Part shown: positions 11,806 to 23,864 of the stretch, in pieces
Layout: each line of letters starts with the position of its first letter
Position numbering within the stretch: position 1 is the first letter of the stretch
From: Benincasa hispida
Taxonomy: Eukaryota > Streptophyta > Magnoliopsida > Cucurbitales > Cucurbitaceae
Assembly (NCBI RefSeq): GCF_009727055.1
Contig: NC_052351.1
Coordinates: 12,471,019 to 12,535,018 of the forward strand
DNA length: 64,000 nucleotides
Reading direction: 5' to 3'
Position numbers and translations under genes: made by a program
The notes under the pieces: generated by a model
Told to the model about the DNA's origin: nothing
Seen by the model: the letters and a program-made list of their open reading frames with translations, nothing else
Databases searched by the model: none

Positions 11806-13095
11806 TCCGATCCTTTAAAAGAATTTGCCTGAAAACCAAAAGGATCCAGGTATGTTTTCTCTCCCTTGTGTGATTGGTAAAAAGAAAATTGAGAGAGCTA
11901 TGTTAGATCTTGGTGCATCCATAAGTGTTATATCATACTCAATATACCAAGAACTAAAATTGAAAGACCTGACTGAGACTGGTGTTGTAATTCAATTAGC
12001 TGATAGGTCTTTTATTCACCCGTTAAGGATCATAGAAGATGTCCTAGTTCAGGTTAATGATCTTTTTCTCCCTGCTGACTTTTATATTCTTAAGATGGAG
12101 GAACCTACATCTATTTCATCTGCATCAATCTTGCTTGGTCGTCCTTTCATGAAAATAGCCAAGACCAAGATCGATGTAGATGAAGGTACTTTGTCTATTC
12201 AGTTTGATAGTGAAGTAGTTAAATTTAATATTTTTTATGCTATGAGATTTCCTACTGTTGGGCATGTGCAGTCTTTTTGCCAAATTGACGTGTTTGATTG
12301 TCTTGAGCAGGAGGTAATTTGGGACACCTATGATGATGATGAGGATGATTCAGGCAATTTAATCTCACTTAAGGAGCTTCCCACTTTATCCGTGTCAGAG
12401 CCGGTAAGTATGCCTTCTTGTTCTAATAATGATTCATCTGAAAAGGTGCATCCTTTTATTGGGCAGGCACTTAAAGTGGAGCTGAAGGAGCTTTCTAATC
12501 ATTTGAAGTATGCCTACTTGGGAGAAGTTAAATACTACCCATAATTATTTCCAAGAGCTTGACTGCTGAGCAAGAGAAGCAGTTAGTAAAAGTCTTGCAA
12601 CAATAAAAGCTAGCCATTAGGTGGACGTTGGCCGACATTAAAGGTATTAGCCCCACTGTGTGCATGCATAGGATTTCTCTTGAAGATGGAGCTAAGCCTT
12701 GTTGACAACCCCAGCGACATCTGAACCCTGTTCTGAAAAAGGTAGTGATGAATAAGGTCTTCAAGCTCCTTGATGTAGGTATTATTTACCCTATTGATGA
12801 TAGTGAATAGGTCAGTCTCATACATGTAGTGCCTAAGAAAACAGGTGTTACTGTGGTCAAGAATGAGGAAGGTAGTCTAATTCCTGTTAGGATTCAAAAT
12901 TGGTGGAGAACAAGTATTGATTTTAGGAGATTAAATATTGTAACTAGAAAGGACCACTTTCCTATTCCATTTATAAATCAGATGCTTGAAAGGTTAGCTG
13001 GAAAGCCTTTCTTCTGTTTTCTTGATGGTTTTTCGGGTTTCTATCAGATCCTGATTAACCAGGAAGACCAACCGAAGATGACCTTTACATGTCCC
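11806..13095 (+). pseudogene. Ty3 (Athila-like) protease and N-terminal reverse transcriptase, element 2
   Basis: An open stretch at 11825-12544 (239 codons from its first Met) holds a full retropepsin: active site LDLGASISVIS (Asp at about 11907), flap LADRSF and ILLGRPFM. It is followed by an acidic linker (DTYDDDEDD). After a stop the RT begins near 12548 (TAEQEKQLVKVLQQ) and reaches SIDFRRLN and FCFLDGFSGFYQI (13018-13056). It breaks at 13095, where a family-A LTR is inserted, and resumes at 15051. A second protease directly after the one ending at 11805 shows that two Ty3 elements are joined here. The RT part carries stops; only the protease frame is intact. Confidence 0.82.
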
Positions 13096-15045
13096 TGATG
13101 GGATGAAAACCCTAGGCACAACGGAAGCCAAAACACAATACCTAAACATATTTAAAATTGGCATTTAAAACATAACAATTTTACATTGGAATAAAACAGG
13201 AAAAATAGATTAAGCATACAATTCCCAAAAACCTAATTATACAGGGAAAAAAACCTACATTGCAAACCTTTTGGGAAGTCTATGGAATTTGTACGAATTA
13301 GGAATGGGCACCACTACTTGGAGTGCTTCCTATTCTTGTAGGAAAATTGAGGAGATGAGAATTGTGGGATTCTCCTTTTTTTTTTTTTTTTCTTTTAGGA
13401 ATTGGGAGGAAAAAGGAAGAAAAAATGCAGAAAATTTTCTCATCGATCAAATTGATCTTCACTGCCTTTTTCTTTTTTCTTTTGTTTTGATACAGAGAGA
13501 ATGAGATAGGGAGGGTGAAAGTGAGGATCACACATCTCTAGTAACTCCTCTACGTGGGGAATTGCATTTTATTTAAATTAAATTAAACTATTTATTTTAT
13601 TTAATTAAATAAATAAAAACCAATAACCATTTAAATCATATTTAAATGGTTCTATCTCACATAATCTATAGTGTTAATGTCATCTAATGTGCATTAATTT
13701 CAACCTATAGTTTTGATTTAATCAATTTAATTAAATTCAAAATTCATTTAAATTAAATAAATAATTAAATCTCTAATTAATTAATCATCCAATTAAATAT
13801 CACATATTTAATTTAAATTTCTCATTTGAATCATATTCAAATATATTTCTCTGATTTAATATATAGTTTTAATGCGCATCCAATTCACATTATTCTTATC
13901 TTAATGTTAAACTTTATATTAAAATGTATCAACATATATTAAAAAAAATTCCCAATTCTAAATTTGAACATTTCAAGTTCAATTTAATGTCAAATTACTT
14001 CAATACCCTTTACAAGCTAGGAATGGGACCTAATGGACTAGCAGATCAGAAGCTCCAACGATGTGAGATTAATTGGCTAAACTCATTAACCAAATTAATC
14101 AATATTCGTTAATTGTGAGTACACTCCACTAAAGACCCACAACTACACTCTTCTCACTACAGATATGTTTCTGTGTCCATGGATATAGACCAATAACAGC
14201 AAGTTAGTCCTTCACGAGTGTTCGTAACACCAGCTGGGTCAAATTACCATTTTAGCCCTAGGTTATCTCTACATCCTTAAGTACCAGTGCTCCTCTAATG
14301 AACAACCTGTTTATGGTCCAACCATTAAACATAAACTCTTCTTGGGGCAGTGAGAGGGTAGGCCCTTTTGTTCAAGTCCCAGAGACACCACTTAAGGGAA
14401 CACTCATCTACTTACCCTAAAGTCAGAAAAGAGTGAAATCCATCTTGTATGATTATGTTTCCAACTATCTGCTCACCCTTATCCCTAAAATGGTAGGCAT
14501 ATTGAGTTGGCGAACTGGCCACTCTCACTCATACAAATCAAAGGACAATCCTTCATAAACAGGAGTTCATAATATACTCAGGAGTAAGACCAAGTTGCCT
14601 AGATCATCCTATTGAATTAGAAACCTAACTAGTAAATGGAGTTACATCTAGTGGTTACTATTTTGCGATTCAGTCTTGTGCAAAATCATTGCCCAGGATA
14701 TCCCCACTCGTGTGACTCCTATACGAATGCGTTGGATTACTGCATTTGTATCAAATAGAAAGTGGGTCGTATCCATAGTGTTACCAAAATAAGGTGCCCA
14801 ACCTTACCTCTATACTATAAACCCTTTATATTGTATATTGAACATTGATCCCTATATGTCTCTATATACAGTTCAAGACTCATAAGACAACCTAGGATGT
14901 TAGTTTATTGGATTTTAGGATTAATAAGACAAAGTTAAATAAAACATCAATAACACTGATTGAGAAAAACATTAGTAACTATTTATTAATGACGATAATT
15001 TAATTACATTCATTATCTACGAGTTTTAGTTCATAAAACCCAATA
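13096..15045 (-). mobile_element. Solo LTR (family A, antisense), 1950 bp
   Basis: Inserted in the Ty3 RT. Left end TGATGGGATGAAAACCC, right end CATAAAACCCAATA (CA changed to TA). A perfect target duplication GTCCC lies at 13091-13095 and 15046-15050. Excising the LTR and one GTCCC restores the RT reading T-C-P-Y-G-T-F in one frame. It contains no internal element sequence. A poly-T run sits near 13375-13391. Confidence 0.93.
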
Positions 15046-15960
15046 GTCCCTATGGCACCTTTGCTTTTAGAAGGATGTTGTTCGGACTACGTAATGCTTC
15101 GGGCACTTCCCAGCGCTGCATGATGAGTGTTTTTTTTTTTAAGTTCATAGAAAATTGCATTGAGGTATTTATTGATGATTTCACTGTATATGGAGATTCA
15201 TTTCATGATTGATTGTCAAACTTATCTCGAGTGTTAGAAAGATGCATTGAGTCTAACCTTGTGCTTAATTTTGAAAAATGTCATTTTATGGTCTCGCATG
15301 GAATTGTCTTAGGACACATTGTTTCTAAGCATGGTATTGAGGTAGATCCTACTAAGATTGATGTTATTGCTAAGTTCCCTTACCTTACAAGCGTAAGGGA
15401 GGTTTGATCTTTTCTTGGGTATGCAGGTTTCTATCACAAGTTTATCAAAGATTTTAGTAAAATTGTTCAGCTGATGACCTCTCTTCTTCACAAGGATGTG
15501 GCTTTCGAGTTTAATGATGAATGCAAGGCAAGCTTTGACATGCTGAAAGACGCCTTATTATGTATTTGTGTTATTTAGGCTCCTCGCTGGGATCTTCCTT
15601 TCGAGATTATATGTGATACGAACAATCATGTTGTAGAAGAGGTTTTGGGACATAAGATTGATAAGAAACATCATGTGATCTACTACGCTTCGAAGACCCT
15701 CAATCCGGCTCAGTGCAGCTACACCACAACAGAAAATGAGTTTCTAGTTGTTGTCTTTACTCTTGAAAAAATTCGCTTTTATATTATTAGATCTGAAGTA
15801 GTTGTTTTTTCTGATGATGCAGCTTTATGCTATCTCATGTCCATGAAGGATTCTAAGCCCAGATTGTTGAGGTGGGTTCTTCTCCCTCAGGAGTTTAACT
15901 TGAAGCTTCAAGCAGAAAAGGATGTGAAAATCTTGTTGTGGATCACTTTAGCAAGCTTGT
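15046..15960 (+). pseudogene. Ty3 RT C-terminus and RNase H, element 2
   Basis: RT resumes with YGTFAFRRMLFGL. The catalytic motif is present as VFIDD (15165-15179). The connection domain follows (LVLNFEKCHFM, GIVLGHIVS, SFLGYAGFYHKFIKDFS). The RNase H region reads FEIICDTNN (about 15602-15628), then ASKTLNPAQCSYTTTENE and FSDDAAL. In-frame stops occur at about 15140, 15211, 15405 and 15577, so the product is dead despite good motif preservation. The domain order RT-RH-INT identifies Ty3/gypsy. Confidence 0.87.
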
Positions 15961-17409
15961 AGCTAACGGTGGTTGTCTTAGTTTGGATGGAGACTTCCCT
16001 GACCATATACTGATGCAGGCCGACGGTATTTCTATGACTCCCTGGTATACTGACCTCGTTAATTAATTGACCACTGGTGAGTTCCCTTATGAAATAAACA
16101 AGCATAGGTGAGATAAAATAAAAAGTGAGTCAAAGTATTATGTATGGGAGGAACCTTATGGAAATTTTATGCTGATCAGGTTGTTAGAAGGTGTGTCCCT
16201 AAAGACAAGTTCTTTTCTGTTTTAGAATTTTTTTCATAAGCATGCATGTGGTGGAAACTTTAGTCCCAAAAGAACTGCTAAAAAAGTCTGAGATTCTGGT
16301 TTATATTGGGATACTTTGTTTAGGGATGCATATTTTCTTTGTAAGACTTGTGTACGTTGTAAAAAGTCAGAAGGTTTGTCCCGTAGGAATGAAATGCCAC
16401 AAGTCCCTATTCTTTTCTATGAGATATTTTACGTATGGGGGATAAATTTTATGGGACTGTTTCCTTCATCTTGTGGGTTTAAGTATATTCTAATGGCAAT
16501 GGACTATGTTTCCAAATAGGTGGAAGCAAAAGTCACTATCACTGATGATGGTAAAGTGGTTGCGGGGTTCTTAAAGTCTAACATTTTATGCAGATTTGGC
16601 TTCCCTAGGCAATCATCAGCGACCAAGGATCACATTTCTGCAATCAAGTCATTGTTTTCTTGTTGAAAAAGTATGAGGTACAACATTGTATTGCCACCTT
16701 GTACCACCCTCATACAAATGGGCAAGGAAGTGTCCAATAGCGAGGTGAAGACTATTTTGGAGAGAGTGGTCAACCCAGGAAGGAAATATTGGAGCATTCG
16801 ACTTGACGATGCTTTGTGGGCTTACAGAACGACCTTTAAGACCCCTATTGGGATGTCTCCCTACAGGATGGTCTATGGAAAATCNATGCTTTGTGGGCTT
16901 ACAGAACGACCTTTAAGACCCCTATTGGGATGTCTCCCTACAGGATGGTCTATGGAAAATCTTGTCATCTTTTAGTTGAGATTCAGCATAAGGCATATTG
17001 CACAATAAAGAAGTGCAACTGGGATTCTGAGGCAGTTGGGGAGGCCAGACTTTTACAACTTTCGGAATTGGAAGACCTCAGGTTAGAATCATATGAAAAT
17101 TCTCTGATATACAAACAAAGAGTAGAAGAGTTTCATGACAGGATGATTATGCCAAAGGAGTTTGAGGTAAGGCATAAAGTTCTTTTATATAACTCTCGTT
17201 TGAAATTTATGCCTGCAAAACTCTTATCTAACTGGCTTGGGCCATTTGGAGTTTATCACATTTACCCCTATGGTGCAGTAGATATCATTAATCTTGAGAC
17301 AGGAATTTTTTTTAAAGTGAACGGGCACAGGTTAAAGGTCTTCCATGATGGCGAGTGTTTAGATTGCTTTGACATCGTCTACTGGTTGGACTCACCAGTT
17401 CACATCTAA
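15961..17409 (+). pseudogene. Ty3 integrase, element 2
   Basis: An HHCC zinc finger is visible (HKHACGG near 16237; CKTCVRCKK near 16336-16362). The first catalytic Asp of W-G-I-D-F is Asn here (WGINFMG, 16437-16457). The second Asp region is only readable after a frameshift (ISDQGSHF, near 16610). The HPHTNGQ block near 16706-16728 and [12 protein letters not shown] precede the C-terminal region [16 protein letters not shown]. From 16891 the frame is open to the stop at 17409 (172 codons). A one-base N with a 76-bp duplication at 16809-16961 is an assembly fault inside this domain. Inactive. Confidence 0.85.
16809..16961. other. Assembly scar: 76-bp exact duplication around a single N
   Basis: Bases 16809-16884 and 16886-16961 are identical 76-bp copies separated by one N at 16885. 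The copy duplicates the integrase segment reading [15 protein letters not shown]. This is what remains when two overlapping contig ends are joined without merging. It is unlikely to be biological. Confidence 0.9.
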
Positions 17410-18230
17410 TAATGAGCCACCATGGACGAGTAACTGACCTTAAAAATTTACGCATCCTGGAGGCAGCCAGGCTTTATATTTACTTGCTTTCATAGATTAG
17501 ATTTCAATTCTGTAACTTATTATTATTATTATTATTATTGAGCCTAATTCTTTCTATCCTTCTTGAATTGCTAGGATTGTTGGTGGAGAAGAGTTAATTC
17601 GAGTCTCCTATATCCTTCCTTCACTCTGTTGCTCAAGGAAGTATTCTGATCTCTCGTGCTTTATTTTTCATCACATTGGAGACAATGTGTGTTTTAAAAG
17701 TTGGGGGTGGGGTATTTGGATTTGCTTGGACTATATTTACTTGATTGTGGTTTGTCTTGTTGTTTTGTTCCTTATTATGACTAGTCTATGACACACTGGT
17801 ATAAATTTTTCTAGCATAAGAATAGGTCGGATGAAAGGATTCACGATTTTCATGGTGTTTTTGAAAATTTTGATTAATTTTTTTTTTGTTCACACATTTA
17901 CAAGTTCTCTCTATATCTTTCTTGACCTTGTTCGCTTGCTTAGAATTGAATTATGAGACCACAAGTTTTTTGTCATTCCGAAAGGCCTTGGTAATAGATA
18001 TTAGTCTTTCCACTGTTCAATTTACTAATGCATGCCTTGAGATGTAGTCAATTGATATCACAATTCACATTATAAAAAAAATTGAAGAAAAAAAATAAAA
18101 AATTGGGTTTACTCCTCTTCTTCAAGAGTATGATTAACCTGGGACGGTCATGACACTCGTGGTTTCCCTTTGAGCTAAAGTACTCCAGAGGAATGACTAA
18201 GCTTAGACACTTTTGAAGGGAAATCGGCCC
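17410..18230 (+). mobile_element. Ty3 element 2, 3' non-coding region with PPT-like run
   Basis: Non-coding sequence downstream of integrase. It includes a (TTA)n run at 17517-17539 and a strong polypurine-like run, AAAAGTTGGGGGTGGGG (17696-17712), of the kind Athila-type elements carry. No env-like reading frame was found. It ends at the family-A LTR inserted at 18231 and continues at 20256. Confidence 0.6.
17517..17539. repeat. (TTA)n microsatellite
   Basis: Seven to eight TTA/TAT units in the Ty3 3' non-coding region. Confidence 0.9.
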
Positions 18231-20255
18231 TCTTGGGATTAGTGCCTAATTCTCCCGGAGTCTCGTAGTTTGTAAACAGTTTGTACACATTGTTATAAAT
18301 AAAATAAGAGTTATTTTATTTTCATTTACTCATATCCAATAAGCTATGATCCATGGTTATTTTATGTAAACTTAAGCATGTATGTGAGACATACAAGTGG
18401 ATCATGCCTTAAGTAATAACCTAAAAGATCTGTAGTATAAGGATAAAGAAAGAATACCTTATCCTGGTGACACTACGGATACGGTGCGCTTTGTGGATAG
18501 TTGCAAGTGTTGTAACATGCTACAAATGATCTGATCCTAACCATTCATATGAAGACATGCAAGCAGGTGTGTCCTATACAAAGAGTTTGTATAAAACCGG
18601 ACCAGGAGATGATTAGTCTCTTTATATAACGTCGTTGATAATTGAGACTTACATCTCACTAAAATAACCATAGGTGACATGATCTTAATCTTGAGTGTTT
18701 TGGAAACTCCTGCCTATGAGGGCGGTCCTTTGATTAGTATGGGTGAGAGTGGCCAGATTGTCAACTCAACAAACCTACCTTTTTGGGGATTTGTTTGATT
18801 AGAGAGCTGGAAACTCAGTTACACAAGACGGAATTCACTCCTTCCCCGAAGCAGGGGTAAGTAGATAAATTGCTCCCTAAAGGGTTGATTCCAGGTTTTG
18901 AACATACTGGCCACATTCTCTCTTTGGAAGAGAGAACTCAGTCATAGTAGGACTATGACTTATTGTTTGTTAGACGAATCAGTGATACTTAAGGATTTAG
19001 ATGTAACTACAGGGGCAAAACAGTAAATTGGCCTAGCTATACTTATGAGCAACTTGTGAAGGGTTATCACACTATTGATTGGTTAATATGGACACAGAAA
19101 TATATATGTAGTGAGAAGAGTGCTGCTATCGGTCTTTAGTGGAGTGCTCGACAGTTAACGGATGGTGGATCTCATGACTAAAGAGTTTAGTCAGCTATTC
19201 ACGTATCGTTGGAGCTTCAAGCTACAGGTCCATAAGGTCCACTTGGTAGCTCAATGGGTTCAAGTTGAGAATCAAATTTTGGGTTAATTTGAAGTGTTCA
19301 AATTAACAAGAGAAAATTCAATTATCTGTTATATAATTGGTGTGATGTATGAGATACATTAATTGGAGGATTTAATAAAAATATGATTGGTATTAAGTAC
19401 CATAAAATAGAAAAAGAACTATGGTTTATATGTTTCATATGATGAAATATTAAAACTATAGGATATAAATATAATATGATAAGTTGGTTACCATATTTAT
19501 TTATAATATATTAATTATATGATAATTAATTCTTTTTCTCTAATACCGATTGAGTGGGAGGTTATTAGAAGTTTTATGGTACCGTGAGATAAAAGAAAAA
19601 TTGTTTTCCTAAATTTAGAACTTGCTTCATTCGGAAAGAACTCATGGAAAAATGACTGTCAAGTAAAATTGTTTTACTAAGCGATCGCTTAGAATTGACT
19701 ATACGATAGCCATTCAGCTGATCGTTGCTACACGATCGAGTAGCAAAGTCTATACGATAGGCTTCATTTACTAAACGATCGAGTACATCGTCTATGCGAT
19801 AGACAGTGTCATATCTCCCACTTACTCGATCGTTTACTCGATCGCATACCTCAAGTGTTCCTCAAGCCAAAATTATACAGAGCCCACAACTCCTAGATTC
19901 TCACACCAAGAATACCAAGGTAACACTTGTGGTGGTGTTCTACATTTGTTCGTGAATCGAGTTGGACTCGATTGGGTTCGAGGAGCATTAAGACGTTCAT
20001 GCTGTTGGCATTCTGCTCATTGCGTTCGAGTGTTGTTGTGGACAAATTGAATTTCGATCGAGGGATTCTTGAAGAATGGTTTTTTAAAGGTACGCATACT
20101 ATATCCCTTGATTCTCTAATAGCATACTGTAATTTCTATTTATGCATGACCTGTTAGTTTCCATTTTAGACTGTAAATGTTTGTGTTCAATCTGAATGGA
20201 ATTTGGAACGATCCTTTTAACTGCTCATGGAAATCCTCTGGTTTGATTTCCTTCA
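18231..20255 (+). mobile_element. Solo LTR (family A) with CGATCG cluster, 2025 bp
   Basis: Starts TCTTGGGATTAGTGCC (TG changed to TC) and ends TTTCCTTCA. The target duplication is GGCCC (18226-18230) and GGTCC (20256-20260), with one transition. It sits in the 3' non-coding region of Ty3 element 2. It shares all family blocks, including 'tggatcatgccttaagtaataacc' near 18402. The segment 19681-19852 holds a cluster of short palindromic CGATCG / CTATACGATAG motifs also found in four other copies. Confidence 0.88.
19681..19852. repeat. CGATCG palindrome cluster in an LTR
   Basis: About ten overlapping words of the type GCGATCGC, ACGATCGAG, CTCGATCGTTTA and CTATACGATAG in 170 bp. Equivalent clusters in other LTRs are at 33858-34085, 50620-50870, 53262-53515 and 60464-60660. 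Confidence 0.8.
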
Positions 20256-20743
20256 GGTCCGTAGTTAGATGTCTTCTACGTAACCCGTGTGGACAAACTA
20301 AAACGAAAGTTTCCTTCCTAGATTAAGTTTTCCCTTCATTTGAAAAAAAAGAAAAGAAAGAAAAGAAAAGCACATACTAAAAGGCGATGAATAAATAGAT
20401 TTTGACCACTCCAATTTAATGTCATTGTCACTTTGAACTTAAAAACCTAATTCCGGATCCTTCGAGCCAATATATGAGGAAAACAAACAAAGGAATAATA
20501 AGGCCATTTCGGGCTTGCTCTTCCTCAAAATAAATAACTTTTGACTTGTACATGCATGACAAAGCTTTTAACGAATTTTCAAACTTGCCTTGAAATGGTG
20601 GAATGCTATTTGAATGCCTAATCGATTGTGTGTATGATTCTAGTTGACTATTGAGGCTTGAGTAGGGAATATTATGGTTTGAAAAACTGATTATTTGTGT
20701 GTGTTCTAACTTGCTCAACGACGATCAAGAGCTAAGTTGGGGA
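20256..20743 (+). mobile_element. Ty3 element 2, end of internal region and polypurine tract
   Basis: Continuation of the Ty3 3' non-coding region after the inserted LTR. It has an A/G-rich run at 20341-20371. The last bases, GCTAAGTTGGGGA (20731-20743), form the polypurine tract that should prime plus-strand DNA, immediately before the LTR at 20744. Confidence 0.6.
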
Positions 20744-22016
20744 TGTTTAATAGCACAAAAAATGTGTTATCTTCCTCTACTTAATTTGGATCGTTAAGTT
20801 ATCTAATGTGTTTAATTTGATGGTTTTGTAGGACTCGAGTGCACAAGAGGCTGAATAAAGCGTTCGAGACGAAAAGATGTTAAAATAGCCAAGTAAGGAA
20901 ATAAAATGCACAAATGGAGAAAAAAGGCCAAGAAAATAGAAGATTCTGCGTAATTGGAGCGTTGCAACGCTCGAATTGAGCGTCATGTAATGCTACAAGG
21001 CAGTAGCTACCTATTTTGTGGAGAATAAGGCAGTGTTGCAATGCTACAATCTTGAGGCTGAAGCATTGTGCACAGCATTGCAACGCTGCGACAACTACTT
21101 TAAATAAATGGTCAGTCCGAGGGTTAAAGAAAACAGCCGCCAATTCGATTTGACTCAGTTTTTCCCTCTCATTTGAACAAAATATTGAATTTATCTACCC
21201 TTTGAACACCATCTAACTTGAGGATTCAATTTAGAAGATTATTTGTGGTTAAAGGGTAAGTACTTAGCATGGGTTTCGATCTATATGAAATTCAGTTGAA
21301 ACTTTTCTGATCTGTATGAAATTTATCTTGACTTTATTATTCAATTGTCTTACATGGGATAATCTGACAAATTGGCTATGTTTATACGATTAATTGCTTT
21401 GATTGGCCCTAATTTATAATCGTTAGGTAGTAATCACCTAGAAGCAAAGGTTAAGTAAAGTTTGTGAAGTTAAATTGGGATTCCATTTGATAAGCATTAC
21501 TTTCTAACCTAGATAAATTTCGCTCAAATAATTGATCAGACGATGCAAATCGATTGTTTGACTTAGCATTACTTTTAATCTTAATGCTTGTTGATTTGTT
21601 GTTTAGTTGAGGATTCTCGCTTTTCTTCGAATTAACTTGATTTTACGGACCATCGATTAGGATTCTAAACGAGCAGACTAAGTTTTAATTGGAATTTCTC
21701 GCATGATCTTTTGAATAAGTTTATGATAGAATTGAAAAAATGAATGGAATAAACTAGAACGACCCAAGCTAAGTGTTTTCTTTGATTGATAATTTTTATT
21801 CATTTAATCTCACTCTATGCTTTTCAAATTTCATGCAATTTGCATTTACAATTTTCACGAAAGCCCCTGGTTACATTCTATAAGTTTCAAACTTGAGAAA
21901 TTTGAATCGGCTCTCTGTGGGATCGACTCCATACTTCCCTTGATATATTTAGTGAGTAAGTCACCCGAATTTAATTTGGGCGTGATACGACTTAGCACAC
22001 AACTCAAACTGTAACA
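20744..22016 (+). mobile_element. 3' LTR of Ty3 (Athila-like) element 2
   Basis: Starts TGTTTAATAGCAC directly after the polypurine tract and ends about GTAACA near 22016 (the end could lie 2 bp further). Length is about 1.27 kb. The block 'ctctgtgggatcgactcc' near 21912 resembles the conserved 3' part of Athila-type LTRs. The stretch 20958-21090 repeats the word GCAACGCT/GCATTGCAACGCTGC several times. No 5' LTR partner exists in the window, so the element is 5'-truncated. Confidence 0.65.
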
Positions 22017-23864
22017 CATCAACATCAAAGATGCAGGCGCTGTAGCTAGAACTCGGCATCATGTGCCAAAAGTAAAGAATAAAGGGGTTATGGATGCTAA
22101 AGAATGGATCGCGAGTTGCGCGAAGGAAGTGATACGAGGAAAAGGGCTAAGGCCAGCGCATCAAGCAAAACATAAAAAGAATTAAAAAGGAAAAGAAGGA
22201 GATAAAAATAGAGAACGGAAGAAAGAGGCTGGAAAGAAAAAGAAGGATCGGCCTGAAAAAATACTATAAAGCAACCAATGAGTAACAAAAACTACCTAGG
22301 GGTTGAGATAATTTCTCCACCTCATAGAAATTTAAGAGAAGAGTTCCCACAGCTGTCAGTTGACCTACCACATCCTCTCCTCCTAGAAGACCACATCCCT
22401 TCTCATCTACATCCTGATATGCGAGAAAAGACTCCTTTTCCGCCTCCAATAGAAGAAGAATGAAAGACTCCAATTACTAAAGAGTCGACGTATCCAACCA
22501 TTCTTCTGTCTGCATTTATTGTCAATGACCTAAGCTTCCAAGACCCCATCACTTCACAACTGGGTCTTCAGACAAGCATTGGTGAGACAAGTAGGCGTCT
22601 ACCGAGTAGCCGCAATGAAACTCAACGCAACAGTCCTTCCGTGCTTGACGATGAGCATATTGAGTTGAACCCTAATGAGTTGTATAAATTCTTACATCAT
22701 GACATCTGAGAACCAGTCTTAGGCAGCTTGGACACGTTGTCGCGCCAATAAGCAGTAATCATGCGACAACAAGAAACACTCATGCAAGAACAATAAAATT
22801 TGCGGGAATTTTTTTAACGCAGTCTCAATAGATTCAACGCAGCAGGTTGTGATGCGAACATTCTTGCACCAGGAAATGCAAAGGTAGCATGAGTAATTTC
22901 ACTTCACTCTCTATTATACTCAAGAAGTTCTTGCTCAGCTCCTCACTGGCCCTGCTATCCCGCCGCATCTTCAGCAACCCTTACAATTTCCAGACGAAGA
23001 AAATTTCCTTCCTGGACCCAATAATGATACCAACCTTGGAGGAAACTAAATTTATGGGGTGTTGTTAGTTTTTGTATTTCTCATTCAATATTTTGTGGAC
23101 TTGAACGCCTATTCAATTTTATGCATTGAATGAATTATCAAGTTTATCCATTATTCTCATAACTTCTCCTTGTGTTAGTCACTTGTGTTTATTTCCTGCC
23201 TTCTTAGTGTTCCTCCTTCTCTTGATACGTTTGCTGACATCAATTATAATACTTATGCTAACCAACATTACGATTTGTTAAAAATTGCATTTAGAACTCA
23301 GTTTTAGGAGCTTTTCCTTAAGACACATTTCTTAAAATTAGCATGCACACAAGCTTTACCTCAAACCTTCTTTGCAAAGTTGAGTAACCAAGAATCAATG
23401 CACATTCAAAAAAAGGGGTGCAAGTCCACTGCCTAAGTCAAATTTAGGGCAAGAGTTAAGATGAGAAAAGACCTTACTCGTAGTTGGATATCCGCTTGAC
23501 ACCTGTCGGGGCAAGCCAAAACAAAGGTGAAAGGCCTTCATCAATGCATGAGCTAATAAAGACAATAAAATAAAAAGTAATAAATAGAGCTTTTATGTTT
23601 ATAAACCATGAGCCCATTTCTGGAAAGAGAAATAAGTTAGTTTGGAAATGAGCGAGGGAATTTTGAGGAATAAGCTTTTCACATTTAAAGCTAGGAAATA
23701 TTTTTGTAGGATAATGAATAAAGCTTTGAGGCAAACTGCTGATCTGATAAGTCTCAATCTATGAAGCATGTTGAGAGGTCAGACTAACGCATCAATTTGA
23801 GTTGAGATATATGCTAAGACTTTAAATACATGCTTGAGGACAAACATTGTTCTAAATTTGAGAG
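22017..23864 (+). mobile_element. Internal remnant of another Ty3-like element, no recognisable pol
   Basis: 1.8 kb leading up to the LTR at 23865. It is purine-rich at 22130-22260. There is a short open stretch of 61 codons at 22278-22463 (Pro/Glu-rich, ends PPPIEEE) and another readable end ENFLPGPNND near 22995-23030. The rest is non-coding. No protease, RT or integrase motif is visible. The sequence runs directly into a purine-rich tract and LTR, so it is probably the tail of a Ty3 or LARD-like element whose coding part is lost. Confidence 0.5.

Noticed and set aside
19681..19852. CGATCG cluster as a CRISPR-like or satellite array
   Set aside because: Units vary in length and spacing, have no unique spacers, and sit inside a eukaryotic LTR.
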